Positions 1 to 5,524 of a stretch of DNA of 5,698 nucleotides are shown one piece after another; position 1 is the stretch's first letter, and each line of letters begins with the position of its first letter. The translations under genes and the position numbers were made by a program. The notes under the pieces were generated by a model. It was not told where the DNA came from. It did no database searches and saw only the letters and a list, made by a program, of their open reading frames with translations. This DNA is from Bacteroidota bacterium (GTDB lineage: Bacteria; Bacteroidota; Bacteroidia; Chitinophagales; Chitinophagaceae): assembly GCA_005883855.1 (NCBI GenBank), contig VBAU01000179.1, forward strand, positions 1 through 5,698. The letters run 5' to 3'.

Positions 1-752
1 TGAGTTAGTTCCTCAACAGTCTCATTGAATGCTTCGGATGGGGTGTGGCCCTTTGAACGAAGTACTTCATACTGCGCGGCAAAAATCCCCTGGATCGCTC
101 CCATCAACGTACCTCTTTCGCCGGTAAGATCGGAATACACTTCTCTCCTGAAATCTGTTTCAAACAAATACCCGCTACCAATGGCAATACCTAATGCAAC
201 GACTCTTTCAAATGCTCTCCCGGTTGCGTCCTGGAAAATCGCATACGAGCTATTCAATCCGCGACCCTGCAGGAACATTCTCCGCAATGATGTTCCCGAA
301 CCTTTTGGCGCAACTAAAAATACGTCTACATCTTTCGGTGGCACAATATCCGTCTGATGATTGAAGGTGATCCCAAAACCATGGGAAAAATATAAGGCTT
401 TACCCGGTGTGAGATATTTTTCAACAGTTGGCCACAATTTCATTTGTGCGGCATCACTCAACAAATAACAAATAATAGTTCCTTTTTCCAGAGCTTCTTC
501 AATTTCGAATAGACTTATACCGGGGATAAAACCGTCGCGAACGGCCTTGTCCCAACTCTTGGAGTTTTTTCTTTGACCAACAATCACGTTGATGCCATTT
601 TCGCGCTGGTTGAGCGCTTGCCCGGGTCCTTGCACTCCATATCCGATCACGGCGACGACTTCATTTTTTAGGACCTCTTGTGCTTTGGCGAGTGGGAACT
701 CTTCACGAGTTACTACATTTTCTTCCACACCGCCGAAATTTAGTTTTGCCAT
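1..752 (-). CDS. ilvC: Ketol-acid reductoisomerase (NADP+), N-terminal 250 codons, cut by window edge
   Basis: Converts 2-acetolactate or 2-aceto-2-hydroxybutyrate to the dihydroxy acid by an Mg-dependent alkyl shift and NADPH reduction, the second common step of valine and isoleucine synthesis; cytosolic. The frame starts at ATG 752 (MAKLNFGGVEENV) and is open without interruption to base 1. Visible are the Rossmann loop GYGVQGPGQ (residues 37-45); R61 and S66 in the cofactor loop, which fit NADPH preference; the SHGF motif with H124; the first metal ligands D208 and E212 (SDLTGE); and E244 and E248 in NETVEE. The spacing D208/E212/E244/E248 matches the four metal-binding acids of class I enzymes. 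The text is closer to fungal mitochondrial Ilv5 (GYGSQGYGQ, LVAPKGSG, GRGINSSYA) than to the long E. coli form. About 100 C-terminal residues should lie outside the window. The start region is A-rich with no Shine-Dalgarno sequence. It is separated from the GAF gene by 187 bases. Confidence 0.97.
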   Translation of the reverse strand, partial: MAKLNFGGVEENVVTREEFPLAKAQEVLKNEVVAVIGYGVQGPGQALNQRENGINVIVGQRKNSKSWDKAVRDGFIPGISLFEIEEALEKGTIICYLLSDAAQMKLWPTVEKYLTPGKALYFSHGFGITFNHQTDIVPPKDVDVFLVAPKGSGTSLRRMFLQGRGLNSSYAIFQDATGRAFERVVALGIAIGSGYLFETDFRREVYSDLTGERGTLMGAIQGIFAAQYEVLRSKGHTPSEAFNETVEELT

Positions 753-794
753 GTTGTACTTGTTTTTAGTTTGTAGTTTTTCTCTTATTAGACT

Positions 795-819
795 GGCGAC
801 AACAATTCTATTGATCGCC
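795..819 (-). repeat. Imperfect hairpin upstream of ilvC
   Basis: An outer stem GGCGA/TCGCC (795-799 with 815-819) encloses an inner stem CAAT/ATTG (803-806 with 810-813) around a 3-base loop, with a small asymmetric internal loop. A competing stem ACAAC/GTTGT (799-803 with 821-825) shares bases with the first, so the two cannot form fully together. It ends 42 bases before the ilvC start. There is no T-run after it, so it is not an intrinsic terminator. It may be a RNA structure affecting ilvC expression, or just part of a dispersed repeat. Confidence 0.5.
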
Positions 820-846
820 TGTTGTGTCACTCACTGGTGCGCCTGT

Positions 847-867
847 CCCGCTACGCAGCAATGCGGG
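847..867. repeat. CCCGC...GCGGG inverted repeat
   Basis: Five-base arms CCCGC (847-851) and GCGGG (863-867) flank 11 bases. A second, overlapping pairing CGCA/TGCG (854-857 with 862-865) leaves a four-base loop. It is markedly more G+C-rich than the surrounding spacer. Its form suits a short palindromic dispersed element, but one copy in one window cannot show that. No T-tract follows on either strand, so a terminator is not supported. Confidence 0.5.
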
Positions 868-912
868 GGTTCAGTAACTCTATTCCACCTCGTCAATCGT
901 GAGCTGAACCAT

Positions 913-940
913 TCACGTCTCACGTTTCACGTTTCACGTT
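913..940. repeat. 7-bp tandem repeat, four units (TCACGTT on plus strand)
   Basis: Units at 913-919 (TCACGTC), 920-926, 927-933 and 934-940 (each TCACGTT) form a perfect 7-bp period with one substitution in the first unit. On the transcribed strand it reads as AACGTGA units, and the first unit includes the last base of the GAF stop codon. It is a simple sequence repeat that could change copy number by slippage. Lying after the stop, such changes would alter the spacer length rather than the GAF protein. Confidence 0.85.
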
Positions 941-1383
941 TACTCGCTCCACAGCCCGGATATCTGCCTAGCACAATCTTCCAAAAAAATGACATCCTCG
1001 TTTGCAAAAGCATTCTCCATTTCACTCTCAACATCTATTGTCGCAACAATCTGTCGTCCACTTGCATCAAATACAGGAGCCACTATTTCTGATTGGGTAT
1101 TTGTAAATGTCAAAAGGTAATCCTCATCCTTGTCTATATCGTTTACGATCACCGATTGTTTTTTCATTACTGCTCTTCCATTAAGTCCTTTATCCTTTGG
1201 AAAAGAGTGAATGACTGGTTCTGACCTTCCGGCCCATGCCAGATTGGTAATCTCTTTGTCACCTACATCATAAATACCTACCCATGAATATCCTTTCAAT
1301 TGACGAATTTTTTCTGCCGCAAGTCTCAATTTTTCTTCGCGACTTTGGTTCGAATTTAATATTTCGGTAAACGATGTTTCCAT
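940..1383 (-). CDS. Small stand-alone GAF-domain protein, fRMsr-like but without its cysteines
   Basis: A 147-residue soluble protein made of one GAF domain, with no signal peptide, membrane segment or output domain. Visible GAF landmarks are WVGIY (34-38), a G66-L-N-G69 turn, NDI (81-83), SEIVAPV (98-104) and DVES (117-120). These line up with free-methionine-(R)-sulfoxide reductase (the E. coli YebR family, where the last motif is DIDS). The active-site cysteines of that enzyme fall on N68 and T92 here, and the only cysteine is C137 in the last helix, so reductase activity is unlikely. The start chosen is ATG 1383, one base past the ilvN stop (TAATATG), which suits translational coupling. 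A longer frame from 1419 would add 12 basic residues read out of frame through the ilvN end and is less likely. Its place between ilvN and ilvC suggests a role tied to branched-chain amino acid synthesis, such as sensing a metabolite or redox state, but this is inference. The ligand is unknown. Confidence 0.88.
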   Translation of the reverse strand: METSFTEILNSNQSREEKLRLAAEKIRQLKGYSWVGIYDVGDKEITNLAWAGRSEPVIHSFPKDKGLNGRAVMKKQSVIVNDIDKDEDYLLTFTNTQSEIVAPVFDASGRQIVATIDVESEMENAFANEDVIFLEDCARQISGLWSE

Positions 1384-1387
1384 ATTA
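1381..1387 (-). promoter_or_regulatory. ilvN stop / GAF start junction (TAATATG)
   Basis: On the minus strand the ilvN stop TAA (1387-1385) is followed by a single T and the ATG (1383-1381) of the GAF gene. No Shine-Dalgarno sequence precedes this ATG. The near-overlap supports ribosome re-initiation or coupling, and it decides the start of the GAF gene. Confidence 0.7.
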
Positions 1388-1981
1388 CATACTGAAAATT
1401 TTCTCTTTTTCCGTCTCATTTAAATATTCGTTCTCTATCACTTCCTCGCTTGGTTCACGATATTCAAACTCTTTTAATTTTTCATGAAAGCCATTACTCG
1501 TTTTTATGATGGCTACCCTTGCACTCCTGACAAATTCGATCAGGCCAAATGGCTCTAATGCTTTTATCAAGGCATCAATTTCTTCGCGGTGTCCGCTCGT
1601 CTCAAATACGATATAATCTTTACGAATCGCGACGGCTCTCGCTCCATACTCACGAAGGAGTCGCTCCACCTTTACTTTCTCTGCAATCACATCGGTTGGC
1701 ACTTTATACATCGCCAACTCCTGCCACACAATTTCATCGTTGGTGTTATAATACGCCTTTAACACCTCCACCTGTTTCTCGATCTGGCGGCAGAGTTTTC
1801 TTACCACATCTTCCGTTTCATTAATTACAATGGTGAAACGGTGAACACCTGCTACCTCGGATGGCGAAGTATTCAAGCTATCGATATTGATTTTTCTTCT
1901 AGAAAAAATGATCGCAATACGATTCAGTAAACCAACCTGGTTCTCTGTGTACACCGTAACTGTATATTCTTGTTTAGACAT
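1385..1981 (-). CDS. ilvN: Acetohydroxyacid synthase regulatory (small) subunit
   Basis: Binds IlvB, raises its activity and gives valine feedback inhibition. At 198 residues it is longer than E. coli IlvH (163). An N-terminal ACT domain spans roughly residues 5-78 (YTVTVYTENQVGLLNRIA, then RRKINIDSL). The C-terminal small-subunit domain spans about 83-160 and ends in VRSARVAIIKTS. N14, G17 and N32 occupy the positions of IlvH N11, G14 and N29, which are known to matter for valine binding, so feedback sensitivity is expected. Beyond about residue 165 there is a charged, mostly acidic tail (EFEYREPSEEVIENEYLNE) absent from E. coli IlvH. The ATG at 1981 lies 21 bases after the ilvB stop, without a Shine-Dalgarno sequence, and the TAA end nearly touches the next gene. 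Some databases name the equivalent subunit IlvH; ilvN is used because it is paired with ilvB here. Confidence 0.96.
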   Translation of the reverse strand: MSKQEYTVTVYTENQVGLLNRIAIIFSRRKINIDSLNTSPSEVAGVHRFTIVINETEDVVRKLCRQIEKQVEVLKAYYNTNDEIVWQELAMYKVPTDVIAEKVKVERLLREYGARAVAIRKDYIVFETSGHREEIDALIKALEPFGLIEFVRSARVAIIKTSNGFHEKLKEFEYREPSEEVIENEYLNETEKEKIFSM

Positions 1982-2002
1982 ATTCTTTAATTTATTAGCT
2001 GC

Positions 2003-3769
2003 TCATTTCAACCTGATTTCTGCTACGCTGCATCCTTGTGGTACCATGGGAAACACATTGTTTTCTTTCCCTACCATTACCTCAAGCACGTAGGGTCCTT
2101 TGTGATCAAGCATTGCTGTTAATGCGTCATTCAATTCTTCTCGTTTTGAAACACATCGGCCATCGATATGATATCCTTTTGCAACCTGTACAAAATCCGG
2201 GCTGCTGATTTCGACGAAAGAATATCTTCTGTCATGAAATAATTGCTGCCACTGGCGCACCATGCCCAGGAAATTGTTATTTAGCACGATAATCTTGATG
2301 TTCACCTGGCTTTGCATAACAGTTCCAAGTTCCTGGATCGTCATTTGAAAACCACCATCACCAATCACAGCAATGACGGTTCTATTCGGCGCACCAAATT
2401 TGGCACCGATCGCTGCGGGCAGCGCAAAACCCATTGTTCCCAATCCACCGGAAGTAATATTACTTTTTGTATGGTTCAATTTCGTGTAGCGACACGCTAC
2501 CATCTGATGCTGGCCAACATCCGTAACCATCACTGCATCGCCATGAGTGAGTTCGTTGAGCAATTTTATTACCTCGCCCATCGAAAGCGTTTCACTGGTT
2601 GGATTCAGTTCGGGAATAATGCAAGTTTCCTCTTCTTTCTTTTGAAATTCATGGAAACGTTCGAGCCATTGCGGATGAACCTTTTGCTCAATTAATTCAG
2701 TTAGAAGAGGGAGAGTTTCTTTGCAGTCGCCCCACACCGACACTGTCGTTTTTACATTTTTATCGATTTCCGCCGGATCAATATCAAGATGAATAACCTT
2801 GGCCTGCTTTGCATATTTGTCGAGCCGGCCTGTTACACGATCATCGAATCGCATCCCTACAGCGATCAACACGTCGCAGTCGTTTGTTAACACGTTCGGT
2901 CCATAATTCCCGTGCATCCCCAACATCCCAACTGCAAGTGGATGGTCAGTCGGGATAGCACTCATACCCATTATGGTCCATGCAGTGGGTAAACCACCTT
3001 TTTCGATAAATTGTTTGAATTCATTTTCGGCCTTGCCAAGAATTACCCCTTGTCCGAAAATGACGAAAGGTTTTTCAGCCGAATTGATAAGCTTGGCAGC
3101 TTCTTCAACATATTTTTTGCGAACAATTGGCTTTGGCCGATAACTCCTGATATGATCGATTTTTTTATACCCGTCGAAATCAAATTTCTGCAATTGCGCA
3201 TTCTTGGTGATGTCGATCACAACCGGGCCGGGTCGTCCACTTCCCGCAATATAAAAAGCCTTGGCCATCACAGAAGGGATTTCGGTAGCATCGGTGACCT
3301 GGTAATTCCATTTTGTTACTGGTGTGGTTATATTGATCACGTCAGTTTCCTGGAATGCATCCGTCCCGAGCAAATGAGCATACACTTGTCCCGTGACGCA
3401 AACAACCGGCGTGCTATCGATCATCGCGTCTGCCAAACCAGTCACCAGGTTAGTTGCGCCCGGTCCACTTGTCGCAAATACGACTCCCACTTTTCCCGAT
3501 GTTCTCGCGTACCCCTGCGCGGCGTGAATGGCTCCCTGCTCGTGGCGAACAAGAATGTGGTTGACTTTCTTCACGTGGTCATACAGTGCGTCATAAATTG
3601 GCATAATGGCGCCCCCCGGATAGCCGAATATGGTATCCACTTTTTCGCAAGCCAACGCACGCATCACCGCTTCACTACCTGAAATATTTTCCCGCTCCGT
3701 CCCCTGAAGGGGGGGCTTCGAAGTTTTCTGTTCCGAAGTGTTCGACTTTATTTTATGTATCGTTTCCAT
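2003..3769 (-). CDS. ilvB: Acetohydroxyacid (acetolactate) synthase, catalytic large subunit
   Basis: A thiamine diphosphate enzyme that condenses two pyruvates to 2-acetolactate, or pyruvate with 2-oxobutyrate to 2-aceto-2-hydroxybutyrate: the committed step for valine, leucine and isoleucine. It has 588 residues with the usual three domains: pyrimidine-binding about 30-195 (FGYPGGA, catalytic E77 in RHEQGA, SGPGATN), central FAD-associated about 218-352 (GMLGMHG, MRFDDR), and pyrophosphate-binding about 410-565. The ThDP/Mg motif is present as GDG at 470-472 and LNNNF at 496-500, followed by MVRQWQ with W507. Residues 1-28 are a polar N-terminal extension before the conserved start of the fold (SGSEAVMRAL), partly encoded by a short C/G palindrome. 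The ATG at 3769 follows an A-rich stretch 51 bases after ilvD. The gene ends in TGA, 21 bases before ilvN, the expected partner. An internal start near residue 36 would cut into the fold, so the full frame is preferred. Confidence 0.97.
   Translation of the reverse strand: METIHKIKSNTSEQKTSKPPLQGTERENISGSEAVMRALACEKVDTIFGYPGGAIMPIYDALYDHVKKVNHILVRHEQGAIHAAQGYARTSGKVGVVFATSGPGATNLVTGLADAMIDSTPVVCVTGQVYAHLLGTDAFQETDVINITTPVTKWNYQVTDATEIPSVMAKAFYIAGSGRPGPVVIDITKNAQLQKFDFDGYKKIDHIRSYRPKPIVRKKYVEEAAKLINSAEKPFVIFGQGVILGKAENEFKQFIEKGGLPTAWTIMGMSAIPTDHPLAVGMLGMHGNYGPNVLTNDCDVLIAVGMRFDDRVTGRLDKYAKQAKVIHLDIDPAEIDKNVKTTVSVWGDCKETLPLLTELIEQKVHPQWLERFHEFQKKEEETCIIPELNPTSETLSMGEVIKLLNELTHGDAVMVTDVGQHQMVACRYTKLNHTKSNITSGGLGTMGFALPAAIGAKFGAPNRTVIAVIGDGGFQMTIQELGTVMQSQVNIKIIVLNNNFLGMVRQWQQLFHDRRYSFVEISSPDFVQVAKGYHIDGRCVSKREELNDALTAMLDHKGPYVLEVMVGKENNVFPMVPQGCSVAEIRLK
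3701..3712. repeat. CCCCT-GA-AGGGG palindrome inside the 5' end of ilvB
   Basis: Five-base arms at 3701-3705 and 3708-3712, with the G-run continuing to 3715. It encodes part of the SKPPLQGTER stretch of the non-conserved IlvB N-terminal extension. Runs of C and G like this are out of character with the A/T-richer sequence on either side, which fits a small inserted palindrome carried in frame. Short CCCCTNNAGGGG-type palindromes are common in Bacteroidota genomes to my recollection, but I cannot test that here. Confidence 0.4.
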
Positions 3770-3820
3770 TTTTCATTTTTGATTCATCAGATAATAGTGG
3801 TATTTCAATTAAGTCCCGAG
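3770..3820 (-). other. ilvD-ilvB spacer with a four-codon minicistron
   Basis: A 51-base A/T-rich gap. It holds an ATG at 3787 that reads MNQK then TGA (3787-3773), in frame with ilvB and ending one codon before the ilvB ATG at 3769. It may be chance in an A-rich start region or a re-initiation aid. There is no Shine-Dalgarno sequence, promoter or terminator. Confidence 0.3.
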
Positions 3821-5500
3821 CTACTCATCCGTAACACATCCTTCCGCTGCCGTCTTCACCTGTCTTGAATATTTATAAAGAATACCTTTCTTCACTTTCA
3901 GCGCCGGTTGTTTCCAGCTACTTCTCCTGTTCGCTATCTCTTCATCAGGCACTCTTAGTGTAATGGTATTTTTGGAAGCGTCGATTTCAATCACATCGTC
4001 ATCCTTTACCAGGGCTATGAGACCTCCATCATAGGCCTCCGGCGTTATATGTCCCACCACAAAGCCATGAGTGCCGCCGCTAAACCTTCCATCCGTAATG
4101 AGGGCCACAGAATTTCCCAAACCTGCTCCTATAATGGCTGAAGTTGGTTTTAGCATTTCAGGCATACCAGGCGCACCTTTTGGCCCCACATGTCGTATCA
4201 CAATAACATCGCCCGCCTTGATCTTTCCAGAGTTGATTCCATTGATCAAGTCAAATTCCCCATCAAATACCCTGGCAGTTCCCTGGAACTTGTCTCCTTC
4301 TTTACCAGAGATCTTCGCTACGCTGCCACCGGCGGCGAGATTTCCGTAAAGTATCTGCAAGTGACCCGTTACTTTCAACGGCGCTTCGAGCGGATGAATA
4401 ATCTTTTGTGATTGAAAGTCCAAATCGGGCACGTCTTTCAAGTTTTCGGCAATGGTTTTTCCCGTTACGGTCAAACAATCGCCATGCAACAATCTATTTT
4501 TCAGCAGGTACTTCATTACAGCCGGAATCCCTCCGTGTTGATGGAGATCCTGCATCAGGTACTTTCCGCTAGGCTTGAAATCAGCCAGCACCGGAACGCG
4601 GTCACTTATCTTTTGGAAATCATCTTGCGTTAATTCAACACCCACGCTTTTTGCCATGGCTATCAAATGCAGCACGGCATTTGTCGAGCCCCCGAGCACC
4701 ATTATTACAGTGACAGCGTTTTCAAATGCCTTTCGCGTCATTATATCCGAAGGCTTGATATTTTTTTCCAACAACAACCGAATCGCCTTTCCTGCCGCTT
4801 CACATTCTTTTCTCTTTTCTTCGCTGAGCGCAGGGTTGGATGATGAGTAAGGCAGGCTCATTCCCAGCGCCTCAATTGCACTGGCCATTGTGTTAGCAGT
4901 GTACATGCCGCCGCAGGCTCCGGCACCAGGGCAGGAATGCTGAACAATACATTTAAAATCTTCGTCGTCGAGCTGTCCCGCAATTTTTTTACCTAAAGCT
5001 TCGAAAGCAGAAACGATATTCAGGTCTTCACCTTTGTAGCGACCAGCGGCAATCGTACCTCCGTAGACCATAATGGCCGGGCGGTTCAGTCTTCCCATAG
5101 CGATTACCGAACCAGGCATGTTCTTATCGCAACCCGGAACAGCAATCAATGCATCATAATATTGTGCACCACACACTGCTTCAATCGAGTCGGCAATAAT
5201 ATCGCGACTCACCAATGAATATCGCATGCCATCGGTGCCCATGCTTATGCCATCGCTGACGCCTATGGTGTTAAAAACAAGTCCGACCAAATCGTTATCC
5301 CACACAGATTGTTTCACAATCTTGGCCAGTTCATTTAAATGCATGTTGCATGTGTTGCCATCCCATCCCATACTCACGATTCCCACTTGCGCTTTGTTCA
5401 TATCGTTTTCCGTCAACCCAATCCCGTAAAGCATTGCCTGCGCAGCCGGTTGCGTTGCGTCCTGTGTAATTGTCTTTGAATATTTATTTAGCTCCGCCAT
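3821..5500 (-). CDS. ilvD: Dihydroxy-acid dehydratase, short [2Fe-2S]-type
   Basis: Dehydrates 2,3-dihydroxy-isovalerate and 2,3-dihydroxy-3-methylvalerate to the 2-keto acids, the last step before transamination; cytosolic iron-sulfur enzyme. At 559 residues it belongs to the shorter class, against 616 in E. coli. Candidate cluster ligands are C51 (GNTCNMH), C124 (GCDKNMPG) and C196 (SCPGAGACGG). Their spacings of 73 and 72 match the three cysteine ligands of the plant [2Fe-2S] enzyme. D125 and K126 sit where that family binds Mg, with a carbamylated lysine. Both family signatures are intact: CDKNMPGSVIAMG and, near the C-terminus, ALITDGRFSGGT (466-477) with the likely catalytic S474. The ATG at 5500 directly follows seven A bases and has no Shine-Dalgarno sequence. 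It gives the expected N-terminus (KYSKTITQDATQPAAQAMLYGIGL). It is the first ilv gene of the run, 24 bases after the stop of an upstream gene and 51 before ilvB. [2Fe-2S] dehydratases are generally more oxygen-tolerant than the [4Fe-4S] form; that applies here by family only. Confidence 0.97.
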   Translation of the reverse strand: MAELNKYSKTITQDATQPAAQAMLYGIGLTENDMNKAQVGIVSMGWDGNTCNMHLNELAKIVKQSVWDNDLVGLVFNTIGVSDGISMGTDGMRYSLVSRDIIADSIEAVCGAQYYDALIAVPGCDKNMPGSVIAMGRLNRPAIMVYGGTIAAGRYKGEDLNIVSAFEALGKKIAGQLDDEDFKCIVQHSCPGAGACGGMYTANTMASAIEALGMSLPYSSSNPALSEEKRKECEAAGKAIRLLLEKNIKPSDIMTRKAFENAVTVIMVLGGSTNAVLHLIAMAKSVGVELTQDDFQKISDRVPVLADFKPSGKYLMQDLHQHGGIPAVMKYLLKNRLLHGDCLTVTGKTIAENLKDVPDLDFQSQKIIHPLEAPLKVTGHLQILYGNLAAGGSVAKISGKEGDKFQGTARVFDGEFDLINGINSGKIKAGDVIVIRHVGPKGAPGMPEMLKPTSAIIGAGLGNSVALITDGRFSGGTHGFVVGHITPEAYDGGLIALVKDDDVIEIDASKNTITLRVPDEEIANRRSSWKQPALKVKKGILYKYSRQVKTAAEGCVTDE

Positions 5501-5524
5501 TTTTTTTACTTCGTATGTCTCATA

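Larger units (their letters stand above)
753..939. other. Repeat-bearing spacer between the GAF gene and ilvC
   Basis: This is the only sizeable non-coding gap inside the operon. Every other junction here is 51 bases or less. On the minus strand it begins with a 7-bp tandem repeat touching the GAF stop codon, then carries a C/G-rich inverted repeat and a second imperfect hairpin, and ends in an A-rich tract before the ilvC ATG that holds two loose 7-bp units (AACTACA, AACTAAA). I see no convincing gene in it, no T-tract terminator and no clear Bacteroidota -7 element (TAnnTTTG). It could be a dispersed intergenic repeat that landed here, an untranslated leader for ilvC, or both. Confidence 0.7.

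Noticed and set aside
753..794. Separate promoter for ilvC
   Set aside because: No TAnnTTTG -7 element with a TTG element at proper distance could be found; the A-rich tract alone is not enough.
847..867. Intrinsic terminator between the GAF gene and ilvC
   Set aside because: The stem is only five perfect pairs and no T-run follows on the transcribed strand.
913..940. CRISPR array or binding-site array
   Set aside because: The units are 7 bp and directly adjacent with no spacers; a simple tandem repeat explains it.
589..1092. Plus-strand frame spanning the ilvC start, the spacer and the GAF end
   Set aside because: It crosses the 7-bp repeat (giving an SRLTFHVSRLLA-like stretch) and is antisense to two real genes; there is no family resemblance.
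1549..1824. Plus-strand frame opposite ilvN
   Set aside because: Antisense to the ilvN ACT and C-terminal domains, rich in Leu, Pro and Ser, with no motifs.
3011..3682. Long plus-strand frame (223 codons) opposite ilvB
   Set aside because: It lies wholly antisense to a clearly conserved ilvB domain, has no recognisable motifs and reads as a mirror of the coding strand.
4071..4850. Several short plus-strand frames opposite ilvD
   Set aside because: They overlap one another and the conserved ilvD coding sequence; they are shadows.
5501..5524. Leader-peptide attenuator or T-box before ilvD
   Set aside because: Only 24 bases separate ilvD from the upstream stop codon; there is no room for a leader peptide rich in Ile, Val and Leu, and no T-box element.
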